NCBI GenBank assembly: GCA_005804885.1
Contig: SYOX01000381.1
Coordinates: 1-64,000, forward strand
Direction of reading: 5' to 3'
Source of the DNA: Pseudomonadota bacterium
GTDB taxonomy: Bacteria > Myxococcota_A > Bradymonadia > Bradymonadales > GCA-2716585
DNA: 64,000 nt
The position numbers and the translations under genes are program-made. Shown here piece by piece: positions 56,472 through 64,000 of the stretch. Under the pieces are notes generated by a model that saw nothing but the letters and a program-made list of their open reading frames with translations, was not told where the DNA came from and did not search any database. The number at the start of each line of letters is the position of its first letter. Position 1 is the first letter of the stretch.

Positions 56472-56992
56472 CCGAGCCGACCATCGACCCCACGCTCCCC
56501 GAGGTCGTCCGACGCTTCCTGGCCGCCGGCGCACGCCTGGAGTCCATACGCCTCGACGCCTCGGGCGTCTGGTGGCACGAAGGCGGCCGGGTCGAGAACC
56601 CCCGCGTCGCCGCGCTCTTCTCGCGCAGCGTCAACCGCACGCCGGGCGGCACCTGGGTGCTGGAGATCGCCCCCTTCACCTACCCCATCGAGGTCGAAGA
56701 CACCCCCCTCTTCGTCGAGAAGATCGCCAGCGACCGCGACGACCCCGGCCACCCCGACGAGCGCCTCACCCTGACCCTCTCCGACGCGACCACCGAGGCC
56801 CTGATCCCCGACTCGCTGGCCTACGACGCGCTCCGAGGCATGACCTGCGCGGTCAAGGGCGGCCGCTTCGAAGCCCGCTTCAAGCGCCCCGCCTTCCACG
56901 CCCTGGCCGACCGCCTCGAAGAGATCGAGGGCGGCTTCGCCCTGCGCGTCGCGGGCCGCGCCATCCCCCTCGTGCCGACGCCAACCCCATGA
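56468..56992 (+). CDS. DUF1285 family protein
   Basis: This 174-residue protein has the DUF1285 layout: SIRLDASGVWWHEGGRVENP, AALFSRSVNRTPGGTWVLEI, FTYPIEVEDTPLFVEKI, then the C-terminal half with LDAS-like strands and GRFEARFKRPAFHALAD. The family is cytoplasmic and of unknown function. Both ends overlap neighbouring genes by 4 bp (ATGA), so it is in the middle of a tightly coupled run between the DUF1444-like protein and the esterase lipoprotein. Confidence 0.85.
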   Translation: MTEPTIDPTLPEVVRRFLAAGARLESIRLDASGVWWHEGGRVENPRVAALFSRSVNRTPGGTWVLEIAPFTYPIEVEDTPLFVEKIASDRDDPGHPDERLTLTLSDATTEALIPDSLAYDALRGMTCAVKGGRFEARFKRPAFHALADRLEEIEGGFALRVAGRAIPLVPTPTP

Positions 56993-57990
56993 CATCAAAC
57001 CACTTCCTGATATGCGCCGCCGCCCTCTCTGGCATCCTGGCGACAAGCTGCGGCCACAACGCCCCCTCTCCTCCCCCCTACGATCACACCCGCCCGCTCG
57101 GCCAGGGCCGCTGCGATCCAGCCGGGCCTGGGCCGGGGGTCCACTTCAGGAGCGCGGAGATCGGCGGGCACCTTCGAATCTGGCAGATCCATGTCCCCAA
57201 GGGTGCCAAGGCCGCGTCGCGCGCTCCGGTGGTGATGGCCTTCCACGGCGGCATGGGGACGGCGCAGAGCCTCATGAGCCGCGCGGGCCTGGCCCAGAAG
57301 GCCGAGGAGGCCGGCTTCATCCTCGTCGCACCCGAGGGCACGGGCACCTTCCAGACCTGGAACGCCGGGAACTGCTGCGGATACGCCCGACGAGAGGGCG
57401 TCGACGACGTGCTCTTCGTGCGCCACATGCTCGCGGCGCTGGACGCGGAGTTCTGCGTCGACCCCGACCGCATCTACGCCACCGGGCACTCCAACGGGGC
57501 CATGCTCAGCTACAGGCTCGCCTGCGAGGCCGCCGACCTCGTGGCCGCCATCGCCCCGGTCGGCGGCGCCTCCGGACAGCTCGACAGAGCGCTCGATCCG
57601 CCCGCCGACGCCTACCCCTGCGCGCCGAGCCGGCCCGTCCCCGTCCTCCACATCCACGGCTCGAAGGACGGCTGCTACCGCTTCGACGGCGGCGTCGGCG
57701 ACGGCCCCTCCGGCGTCGACGCCACCTCCGTCCCCGAGACCCTCGCGACCTGGGGCGCCCTCAACGGCTGCGGCGAAGGCCGGGAGATCACTCTGCGCCA
57801 GGGCGCCGCGACCTGCGAGGCCCGGGAGGGCTGCGCCGCGGACACGATCCTGTGCACCATCGACGGCGCGGGCCACGTCTGGCCTGGGCGCAACGACTAC
57901 CCCTCGCTGCGCATCTGCGGCGGCACCACCACCGACGACCTCGACGCCAACGACCTCATGTGGTCCTTCTTCGCATCCCACCCTCGATAA
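56989..57990 (+). CDS. PHB depolymerase/feruloyl esterase-like lipoprotein (LpqC type)
   Basis: This 333-residue alpha/beta hydrolase has a signal ending ILATSC (lipobox near residue 21). The catalytic triad can be placed: nucleophile Ser in ATGHSNGAMLSYRLAC (about residue 167), Asp in IHGSKDGCYRF (about residue 226) and His in DGAGHVWPG (about residue 295). The oxyanion region is VVMAFHGGMGTAQS. Several Cys pairs suggest disulfides, as in secreted polyhydroxybutyrate depolymerases and CE1 esterases. It probably sits on the cell surface or in the periplasm and cleaves ester-linked polymers; the substrate is unknown. ATG 56989 overlaps the preceding stop. Confidence 0.9.
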   Translation: MTSNHFLICAAALSGILATSCGHNAPSPPPYDHTRPLGQGRCDPAGPGPGVHFRSAEIGGHLRIWQIHVPKGAKAASRAPVVMAFHGGMGTAQSLMSRAGLAQKAEEAGFILVAPEGTGTFQTWNAGNCCGYARREGVDDVLFVRHMLAALDAEFCVDPDRIYATGHSNGAMLSYRLACEAADLVAAIAPVGGASGQLDRALDPPADAYPCAPSRPVPVLHIHGSKDGCYRFDGGVGDGPSGVDATSVPETLATWGALNGCGEGREITLRQGAATCEAREGCAADTILCTIDGAGHVWPGRNDYPSLRICGGTTTDDLDANDLMWSFFASHPR

Positions 57991-58095
57991 GCCGATCATC
58001 GAATCCTAGATCCCATCTGCCATTTCACCGTTCAACATGGCCCTGAGCCACAGGCGACGCCCTCGCCTGCGGGCTCGACGGCGCCGCGGCCGAAG

Positions 58096-58111
58096 CGGTA
58101 CGCGCGTTGCA
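58096..58111 (+). promoter_or_regulatory. Sigma-54-like promoter upstream of the PBP1C homologue
   Basis: CGGTACGCGCGTTGCA keeps GG and GC with the correct 10-bp gap and matches TGGCACG-N4-TTGCW at all but two positions. It lies 28 bp before the ATG at 58140. A perfect hairpin-forming repeat, CAGGCGA-CGCCC-TCGCCTG (58051-58069), lies just upstream. Confidence 0.5.
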
Positions 58112-58139
58112 CAAGCCCCGACGAGCGACGGAGGCAGCC

Positions 58140-60359
58140 ATGGAAAAGGCAAGATCGACATGGGCGAGCGCCATGGTCGGCGCGATCAGGATCGGGGCGA
58201 CGGGCGCGCTGGCGATCTCGCTGGTCAGCAGCGCCGCGCTGGCCTGGGTCGTGTCCGCGCCCTTCCCCCTGACGAGGCTCGCGGACACCGGCAAGGGCTC
58301 GACGCTGGTGACCGACCGCAAGGGGGCGCCGCTGCGCGAGCTCCTCGACGGCCACGCGACCCGCTCCGAGTGGATCGACCTCGACCGCGTCTCTCCCTGG
58401 CTCATCAAGGCCACGCTCGCCGGCGAGGATCACCGCTTCTACGAACACCCCGGCGTCGATCCCTGGGCGCTGGCCCGCGCGCTCAAGCTGGCCGGCGAGC
58501 AAGGCCGGATCTACAGCGGCGCCTCCACCCTGACCATGCAGCTCGTGCGCATGACCGAGCCCAGAGGCGCGGCCCGCACCCTGGATTACAAGGCCGAACA
58601 GGCCGCCCTGGCGCTGCGCCTGGAGCGCGCCCTGCCCAAGGACGAGATCCTGATCCAGTACCTCAACCGCCTGCCCTACGGAAACGGCGTGCGCGGCCCC
58701 GAGGCGGCCAGCCGCCTCTACTTCCAGAAGCCCGCCGCCGACCTCTCCCTGGCCGAGGCCGCCCTTCTGGCCGCCCTGCCCCGCTCCCCAGCAGGCTACA
58801 ACCCCTACCGCCACCCTGAGCGCGCCCTCAAGCGCCAGCGACACATCCTCGCCCTGATGCGCGCCCGAGGCGTCATCGACGACGCGCAGCTTGAGCGCGC
58901 GCTGGCCTCCACCCTGACCCTCCACAAGCCCCGGCCCAGCTTCGAAGCGCCGCACTTCGCCACCTGGCTCGGCCTCCAACACCCCGAGATCATTGAAGAT
59001 CGCCCTCAGGTGGTGCGCACCACCCTCGACCTCGACCTCCAGAAGAAGGCCCACGGCGCCGTCCTGACCCGGCTCGACGCGCTGGAGGCCGACGAGGCCG
59101 ATCAAGCCGCCGTCGTCGTGCTGGACAACGCGCGCGGCGAGCTGCTGGCCATGGTCGGCTCACGGAGCTGGCACGACCTGGACGGCCAGGGGCGCTTCAA
59201 CGGCGCGACGGCGCTGCGGCCCTCGGGCTCGATCCTGGCCCCCTTCGTCTCGGCCACCGCCTTCGAACACGGCGCGACGCTGGCCACGGTCCTGCCCGAC
59301 CTGGAGCTGCCGTTGACCCTGCCCGACGGGCGGCGCCTCCTTCTGCGCGACCACGATCGGGGCATACGCGGGCCGCTGCGGCTGCGGCAGGCCATCGCCT
59401 CAAACCTGGAGATCCCGGCCTCGCTGCTCCTGGACGCGCTCGGCAATGAGACGGTGCTGATGCGCCTCCACGCGATGAACCTGCGCACCCTCGATCAGCC
59501 ACACGACCGCTATGGGCTCGTGCGGCCAAGAGGCCTCGGGCGAGCCAGCCTCCTCCAGCTCACGGCGGCCTTCAGCGCCCTGGCCCGAGGCGGCCAGTGG
59601 TCCCCGCCCGCAGCCCTCCTGAGCGTCCGCCACCACGACCGCCCCCTCGACGTGGGCCTCTGGCAGGGCGAGCCCGCCCGGATCTTCTCTCCCGAGGCCG
59701 CCTTCATGGTCACGGACGCCCTGTCTGACGAGGGCGAGCGCCTGGACAAGGGCCACCTCGGCCCCCTGCCCTTCCCCGCCGCCGTCGCCACCGGATCGAG
59801 CGACGGGGGCCAGGACCTGTGGGTCATCGGCTACACCGCGCAGGTCACCGTCGGCGTCTGGGTCGGCCGCTTCGATGGCAGGGGGCGCAAGGCCGGCGAC
59901 GCCGCGGCCCTGGCAGGCCCCATCTTCGAGGAGGTCATGAGCGCGGCCATGGCGCGTCACACCCCGAGGCTCTTCGTGGCCCCGGAGAGCTTCGCGGTCG
60001 TGGACGTCTGCCCGCTCTCCGGCAAGCAGGCCGGCCCCGCCTGCCCCCACAGCGTCGAGGAGATCTTCGCCACCGGCGACGACCCCACCGAGGTCTGCCC
60101 GTGGCACGTCCAGGTCCCCATCGACCGCCGGAACGGCTTCCAGGCCGGCCCCACCTGCCCCGAGGAGCACGTCCTGACCAGGCCCTTCACGCGCCTGCCC
60201 GAGGAGTACCGAGGGTGGGCCGGGCAGCGCCCCTCGCGCCGCCTGCCGCGCGGCCTCTCGCCGCTCTGCCCCGTCACGGGGGAGCCGGACAGGCCCGCCC
60301 CCCTCAACGGCGTCCTGCTCGACGCCGCCGACTTCGAATCGCGAGCCTGGGCGCTCTGA
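58140..60359 (+). CDS. pbpC: PBP1C-like glycosyltransferase with inactive transpeptidase domain
   Basis: This 739-residue protein has an N-terminal membrane anchor (about 9-35) and a GT51 peptidoglycan glycosyltransferase domain (about 60-235). The domain is intact, with the EDHRFYEHPGVD catalytic Glu, GASTLTMQLVR, KAEQAALALRLE with the second Glu, and YLNRLPYGN. The transpeptidase-like domain (about 300-600) has lost its catalytic residues. SxxK reads S364-I-L-A367, the SxN region reads SNLE (421-424), and KTG reads ATG (550-552). The PBP1C C-terminal Cys motifs remain (VCPLSGKQAGPACPHS), but the BiPBP_C domain is missing. It may polymerise glycan strands without cross-linking. GGAGG precedes the ATG. 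Confidence 0.9.
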   Translation: MEKARSTWASAMVGAIRIGATGALAISLVSSAALAWVVSAPFPLTRLADTGKGSTLVTDRKGAPLRELLDGHATRSEWIDLDRVSPWLIKATLAGEDHRFYEHPGVDPWALARALKLAGEQGRIYSGASTLTMQLVRMTEPRGAARTLDYKAEQAALALRLERALPKDEILIQYLNRLPYGNGVRGPEAASRLYFQKPAADLSLAEAALLAALPRSPAGYNPYRHPERALKRQRHILALMRARGVIDDAQLERALASTLTLHKPRPSFEAPHFATWLGLQHPEIIEDRPQVVRTTLDLDLQKKAHGAVLTRLDALEADEADQAAVVVLDNARGELLAMVGSRSWHDLDGQGRFNGATALRPSGSILAPFVSATAFEHGATLATVLPDLELPLTLPDGRRLLLRDHDRGIRGPLRLRQAIASNLEIPASLLLDALGNETVLMRLHAMNLRTLDQPHDRYGLVRPRGLGRASLLQLTAAFSALARGGQWSPPAALLSVRHHDRPLDVGLWQGEPARIFSPEAAFMVTDALSDEGERLDKGHLGPLPFPAAVATGSSDGGQDLWVIGYTAQVTVGVWVGRFDGRGRKAGDAAALAGPIFEEVMSAAMARHTPRLFVAPESFAVVDVCPLSGKQAGPACPHSVEEIFATGDDPTEVCPWHVQVPIDRRNGFQAGPTCPEEHVLTRPFTRLPEEYRGWAGQRPSRRLPRGLSPLCPVTGEPDRPAPLNGVLLDAADFESRAWAL

Positions 60360-60685
60360 GATGCGGCCTTGCGATCCGGCACGGGCCGCACTACCCTTTG
60401 CCGGCGCCCAGATCGGGCGCGGCCCTCGCGACGACGGAGCTGACCCATGCTGATGGTGATTCTGAACTACGCGCTCTCCTGATCCGCCACGTCTGCGCGG
60501 CCGCCCCTGGCGTCCTGCTGCATGACGTGGTTCCGCGTGTTCGGCGCTCCTTGCGCCACCTCAGCGCCACGGCGGCGATGTAACCAACCCATTGATATCG
60601 TGTCACTTTGCCGCCGCGGCATTTCTCTGTTCCGATCTCATCCTGGCGCGCTCGCCAGGGTAGGATCGGGGGTCGTGAGGGCCTC
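60360..60685. other. Intergenic region without a recognised gene
   Basis: No convincing coding region or RNA gene is seen. A short perfect inverted repeat CCTGGCG-CGCT-CGCCAGG lies near 60646-60663, just before the next gene, and could form a hairpin in the leader. Confidence 0.5.
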
Positions 60686-61342
60686 ATGGCAGCCATCAAG
60701 TGCAGCAAGGTGCGGCAGCGCGCCGCGTCATTTTGCGAGGATCACCTCGTCCACCTCCGTCCCCTGAAGGTCGGCAGCCGCAACCGGGAGGAGCGCTTCG
60801 TCTTCCCCGAGGTCGGCGATCTGAAGGGCACCTCCTTTGAGCTCTGCGCCGACGAGGTGAGCTTCGTCAACGGGCTGATCGGGGGTCAGGCCAACCAGGG
60901 GATGCGTCGACACAACCTGTGGCTCTACCGCACCGACCAGCAGCGCAATGCGGGCGACTTCGTGCTCATCGACGTCTCCAGCCCGCCGCGCCGCATCGGG
61001 CCGCTCCAGGTTCCTTGCTGGGACGTCTTCATCCTCGATCTGAAGATGAACGGCAGGTTTCAGCTCGGAGGCAGCGGCGCGGGCTTCCAGCTCAACGACT
61101 GGGAGCGGGCCGCCGAGTCGGCCATCACGACGACGGCCAGGACCCGAGGGGTGCTGCCGGAGCCTCACCAGGGGCTCGGGCTGTGGCATCGCCTCGTGGA
61201 GCCCCGGTGCGTCTGGCGCATCGTCGGCGACAGGCGAGATGTGCTGAGCTTCTTCCGCAACCTGCGCCTCATGAGGCGCCTGAGGCGGCGCGTGGGCGAC
61301 GATCCCAGGACGCTGGAGGGCCTCTTCGAGGCGCTCTGCTGA
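60686..61342 (+). CDS. Conserved-looking hypothetical protein
   Basis: This 218-residue protein begins MAAIKCSKVRQRAASFCEDH. It contains FVFPEVGDLKGTSFELCADE, ANQGMRRHNLWLYRTDQQRN and FVLIDVSSPPRRIGPLQVPC, with a basic helical C-terminus (FFRNLRLMRRLRRRVGDDPR). No signal peptide or membrane segment is present. I do not recognise a family; the well-defined GAGG ribosome site and codon use support a real gene. The 180 bp after it hold no gene. Confidence 0.65.
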   Translation: MAAIKCSKVRQRAASFCEDHLVHLRPLKVGSRNREERFVFPEVGDLKGTSFELCADEVSFVNGLIGGQANQGMRRHNLWLYRTDQQRNAGDFVLIDVSSPPRRIGPLQVPCWDVFILDLKMNGRFQLGGSGAGFQLNDWERAAESAITTTARTRGVLPEPHQGLGLWHRLVEPRCVWRIVGDRRDVLSFFRNLRLMRRLRRRVGDDPRTLEGLFEALC

Positions 61343-61522
61343 GAAGCTGCCCAGGCATGGAAGGGCGAGTTGTGGAGGTCGAAGGCGGTCAGATGGGGGT
61401 CGGACGATGGCTGGCTGGGGCAGCGCCCCGCCGGGCTGAAGCCGAGCCGCAGATGGCTGCTATCGACCCCCACAACGACGGCCTGGAGTCTCCGGGCAGC
61501 TTCTCAGGGCCCGCCTGCGCCC

Positions 61523-61984
61523 TCATGGCGCGACACACTCCCCGCCGAGGGCCTTGCAGCGGCCCTTGGTGGCGCAGATCGCGGAGGCCTCGCACAGCTC
61601 GTCGCTCACCGCCAGGCAGACGCCCTTGCGAGCGACGCAGAGGCCGGCGCTGCGGCACCAGTTGACCCCGAACTCGCCGCGCGCGGTGTCGCAGTCGTCG
61701 TCCGTCAGGGCGCCGACCCTGCACGCGGCCCCGTCAAAGACGCACGCGCCCATCTTCTCGCAGGTGATCTCGGCCAGGATGCAGTCGTCGGGGCCGCTGG
61801 GGAGGCACTGGCCCTCGGGGGACAGGAGGCAGGCGCCGTACTCGACGCAGCCCCGCTCTGGGCACCCCGACGAGCGCCGCGCGAGGCCCTCGTGGTCCGG
61901 CGGGACGATCTCCTGGTTGGGGGCGCAGGAGAGGACGAAGATCGTGGCGAGCGCCGTTGTTGCCAAAAACTTGAAGGAGATCAT
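61523..61984 (-). CDS. Cys-rich lipoprotein
   Basis: This 153-residue protein starts MISFKFLATTALATIFVLSC with lipobox VLSC at residue 20. The mature part has about 16 Cys in spaced pairs (SGCPERGCVEYGACLLS, DDCILAEITCEKMGACVFD, NWCRSAGLCVARKGVCLAV), suggesting several disulfide-bonded loops. Such small Cys-rich lipoproteins are common in myxobacteria-like genomes and have no known function. GGAGG lies seven bases before the ATG at 61984. It diverges from the pirin gene. Confidence 0.8.
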   Translation of the reverse strand: MISFKFLATTALATIFVLSCAPNQEIVPPDHEGLARRSSGCPERGCVEYGACLLSPEGQCLPSGPDDCILAEITCEKMGACVFDGAACRVGALTDDDCDTARGEFGVNWCRSAGLCVARKGVCLAVSDELCEASAICATKGRCKALGGECVAP

Positions 61985-62077
61985 CCACTCGCCTCCGCGC
62001 CCCGCCTTGCCACGGAGGCCGTCGAGCCCTAGGCTCGTCAGAGTGAAGGAACGAGGCCGAGGAGACAAGGGGGCCGG

Positions 62078-62935
62078 ATGATCAACAGGCGCGACATCCT
62101 CAAGCTGGCCGCCGCGGGCGGCGCGGTCGGGGCGCTCGGCGCCATCGCGGGCTGCGAGCGGCCCCAGAGCGGCGGCGCAGCCCCAGGCGAGTCCCCCGAG
62201 GCGTCGGCGGCCGCGCCCGGCCCGGCGACGAGCCCCGATCCCTCCATCGGGGTCAGGAGGGCCGACGATCGCGGCACCTCCGATCGCGGCTGGCTCAAGG
62301 CGCGCTTCTCCTTCTCCTTCTCGGACTACGCCGATCCCCGCTGGAGCTCCTTCGGGCCGCTCAGAGTCATCAACGAGGACCGCATCGCCTCTCAAGGGGG
62401 CTTCCCGCTGCACCCCCACCGCAACATGGAGATCATCACCTACGTCCTCAAAGGCGCCCTGGAGCACAAGGACACCCTGGGCAACAGCGGCACCATCGAG
62501 CCTGGACAGGTGCAGTACATGAGCGCCGGCCAGGGCGTCCGGCACAGCGAGTTCAACACCTCCAGCGACACCACCCACCTCTACCAGATATGGCTGACCC
62601 CCTCCCAGGACGGCGGAGCGCCCGCCTACGGCAGCCGACACTTCGGCGACGAGCGCCACGGCGGCCTTCGCCTCATCGCCTCGCCGGCAGGCCGCGAGGG
62701 CTCCATCGCCATCCGACAGGACGCCGACCTCCACGCCGCCATCCTCAAGCCCGGCGACGAGATCCTGCACGCGCTCGCCCCAGGCCGCCGCTTCTGGCTC
62801 CAGGTCGCGCGCGGCGCCCTCCGCCTCAACGGCCACCACCTCCTGACCGGCGACGGCGCCTTCTCCATCGACACCCCCGGCCTTGAGATCCAAGCCCTGG
62901 AGGGCTGCGAACTCCTCCTCTTCGACATGGCCTGA
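62078..62935 (+). CDS. Exported pirin-family protein (Tat-type, lipoprotein-like)
   Basis: This 285-residue protein begins MINRRDILKLAAAGGAVGAL, a Tat-like signal with a twin Arg, and IAGC can serve as a lipobox at about residue 26. An Ala/Pro/Ser-rich linker follows. The cupin body (about 60-285) is a pirin: FPLHPHRNMEIITYVLKGAL and QGVRHSEFNTS supply the metal ligands H112, H114, H156 and E158, the set seen in the YhhW-type quercetinases. Pirins are nearly always cytoplasmic, so an export signal is unusual; Tat export would fit a protein that acquires its metal in the cytoplasm. The substrate is unknown. Confidence 0.88.
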   Translation: MINRRDILKLAAAGGAVGALGAIAGCERPQSGGAAPGESPEASAAAPGPATSPDPSIGVRRADDRGTSDRGWLKARFSFSFSDYADPRWSSFGPLRVINEDRIASQGGFPLHPHRNMEIITYVLKGALEHKDTLGNSGTIEPGQVQYMSAGQGVRHSEFNTSSDTTHLYQIWLTPSQDGGAPAYGSRHFGDERHGGLRLIASPAGREGSIAIRQDADLHAAILKPGDEILHALAPGRRFWLQVARGALRLNGHHLLTGDGAFSIDTPGLEIQALEGCELLLFDMA

Positions 62936-62984
62936 TCGATCCAAAAAACCCTTTATAATCAAAACTTACCAGGCTGAATCGGCG

Positions 62985-64000
62985 TCAGAATTCGAGGAAG
63001 CGGGCCATCAGCGTCTTCTCGCCGCCGAGATCAAAGGCAACGACGGCCTTGACCCCACCTTCCTTGAGCGCCTTGATCCTCCCGCGCCCGAAGGTCTTGT
63101 GGTGGACCTCGACGCCGACGGCCAGCGCGGGCTCAGAGGGGGGCTCGGGCGCCTCGGGCGGCGCGGCGCCCGCCGCGCGGAGGGCGTGGAGGATCATGCG
63201 GGCGTCGTTGATCCTGTGGACGTCGAGGGCCTCCGTGGCGATCTGCCACGGCGTCCTCCCCATCGGATCGAGCCTCGTCGCCGACGCGCCCGCCTCCAGC
63301 AGCAAGCGCGCGACCTTGTAGCAGCCCCTGGCGCTGGCCCTGTGGAGCGGGGTGCGCCCGTGGGCGTCGAGGGCGTCGGGGTCGGCGCTGGCCTCCAGCA
63401 GCATCGACGCGAAGTCGGGGTCCTTGAGCTCGGCGGCGGCGCTGAGCGCCAACGAGGGGTCTGCGCCGCCCTCGATCAACCGATGGAGGATCGCCATGCG
63501 CTGGTGGCGCTTGTCGTGCGGCGGCCCGGGCGGATCGTAATCGGCCATCCAGAGCGTGGCCTCCATCGCCCTGTCGACGCACTTGCGGTTGTGGGGCAGC
63601 AGCGCCTCGACGCAGGCCAGCGACAACCCCAGCGCCGCCATCTCCAGCGGCATCCTCATCTCGCCGTGCTGCTCCACCCTGGCGAAGGCGTCGGCGCCCG
63701 CGGACAGCAGCGCCCTGAGGACCCCCAGGTGTCCGCCGATCGCGGCCCTCCCGAGCGCCTCCGCGTTGTCGGCGGGCCTGGCCCCCGCCGCGATGAGCTG
63801 CTCGACGACCTCCTTGTTGCCCCACGAGGCCGCCTGGGTCAGCAGGCTCCATTCGTAGGAGCGACCAAACCAGGCGATCTTGGGGCCGCCCCCAGGGCGC
63901 GCCCCGCCGCCGAGCAGCAGCCGGACAAGCTCCGGGCGAGTCGAGGCGTGGTCGATGGGGGCGTAGCCGGCCGCGCAGATCAGGTTCGGGTCGGCCCCGC
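62985..64000 (-). CDS. Ankyrin-repeat protein with PcrA/UvrD-like C-terminal module (5' end missing)
   Basis: The frame is open to the right edge, so the N-terminus is missing; about 338 residues are visible. At least six ankyrin-type repeats can be seen (GADPNLICAAGYAPIDHAST, ASWGNKEVVEQLIAAGARP, AAIGGHLGVLRALLSAGADA, GRTPLHRASARGCYKVARLL, GRTPWQIATEA). An Ala/Pro/Glu linker leads to a C-terminal segment of about 45 residues, VGVEVHHKTFGRGRIKAL then VVAFDLGGEKTLMARF. That segment matches the pattern of the Tudor-like C-terminal domain of UvrD/PcrA helicases, which contacts RNA polymerase. A protein-interaction adaptor is likely. The GTG at 63677 is not the true start. Confidence 0.8.
   Translation of the reverse strand, partial: GADPNLICAAGYAPIDHASTRPELVRLLLGGGARPGGGPKIAWFGRSYEWSLLTQAASWGNKEVVEQLIAAGARPADNAEALGRAAIGGHLGVLRALLSAGADAFARVEQHGEMRMPLEMAALGLSLACVEALLPHNRKCVDRAMEATLWMADYDPPGPPHDKRHQRMAILHRLIEGGADPSLALSAAAELKDPDFASMLLEASADPDALDAHGRTPLHRASARGCYKVARLLLEAGASATRLDPMGRTPWQIATEALDVHRINDARMILHALRAAGAAPPEAPEPPSEPALAVGVEVHHKTFGRGRIKALKEGGVKAVVAFDLGGEKTLMARFLEF

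Noticed and set aside
61984-62077. Sigma-54 promoter on the minus strand (TGGCAAGGCGGGGCGC)
   Set aside because: The GC dinucleotide is one base out of register and the -12 box lacks TT.
62936-62984. Rho-independent terminator in the AT-rich gap between convergent genes
   Set aside because: The gap is AT-rich but no stable stem followed by a T-run could be found on either strand.

Overview
The window is very GC-rich, densely coding DNA with many lipoproteins and ATGA- or TGATG-coupled genes. Its gene content fits a predatory or social member of the former deltaproteobacteria (Myxococcota or Bradymonadota-like). It carries MopE-type CDGxDNDCDG repeats, tandem-95 and fibrinogen-like giant surface proteins, an FHA/Ser-Thr kinase/sigma-54 activator cluster, PrkA, and sigma-54 promoters. 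Taxonomy is inferred from gene content only. No rRNA, tRNA, CRISPR array, transposase or prophage was seen.

Layout. 1-2811 (minus): a hexapeptide acyltransferase, a family 2 glycosyltransferase and a flippase-like membrane protein form an envelope-glycolipid cluster, followed by a two-subunit Na+/solute symporter that runs off the left edge. 2919-3377 (minus): a degenerate GGDEF protein. 3590-8717: a strong sigma-54 promoter and a 1677-residue secreted protein built almost wholly of short aromatic LFPLYW-type repeats. 8843-12501: a beta-propeller protein, small membrane proteins and a HEAT-repeat protein. 12764-27300: two adjacent giant exported proteins of 2565 and 2227 residues. Both are built of tandem-95 Ig-like repeats and end in the same uncharacterised C-terminal module; the first also carries six fibrinogen-like domains.

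27397-28768: an NTF2-like protein and an unknown protein. 28789-29106: three copies of a palindromic mobile-like repeat. 29206-31472: a BKACE-family enzyme coupled to an HD phosphohydrolase. 31566-35586 (minus): adenosine deaminase, lipoproteins and a WYL-domain protein with a pentapeptide minisatellite. 35747-40303 (minus): an OmpA-like lipoprotein, a coiled-coil periplasmic protein, PrkA kinase and a DsbD-like lipoprotein. 40595-48252: a signalling island with a zinc-ribbon/double-FHA protein, a membrane Ser/Thr kinase, a TPR protein and an FHA-GAF-AAA+ sigma-54 activator. 48368-50560: a near-consensus sigma-54 promoter, then two overlapping lipoprotein genes.

50651-57990: TPR and coiled-coil proteins, a MopE/LVIVD lipoprotein, DUF1285 and esterase genes. 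58096-60359: a sigma-54-like site and a PBP1C homologue whose transpeptidase active site is gone. 60686-64000: an unknown protein, a Cys-rich lipoprotein, an exported pirin and an ankyrin-repeat protein with a PcrA/UvrD-like C-terminal Tudor module, cut by the right edge.

Working idea (inference): the FHA/kinase/sigma-54 activator module may switch on envelope and surface genes, including the lipoprotein pair next to it and possibly the giant aromatic-repeat protein at 3684. The most novel items are the aromatic-repeat protein, the fibrinogen-domain array nested inside one tandem-95 repeat, the shared C-terminal module of the two giants, and the transpeptidase-dead PBP1C.
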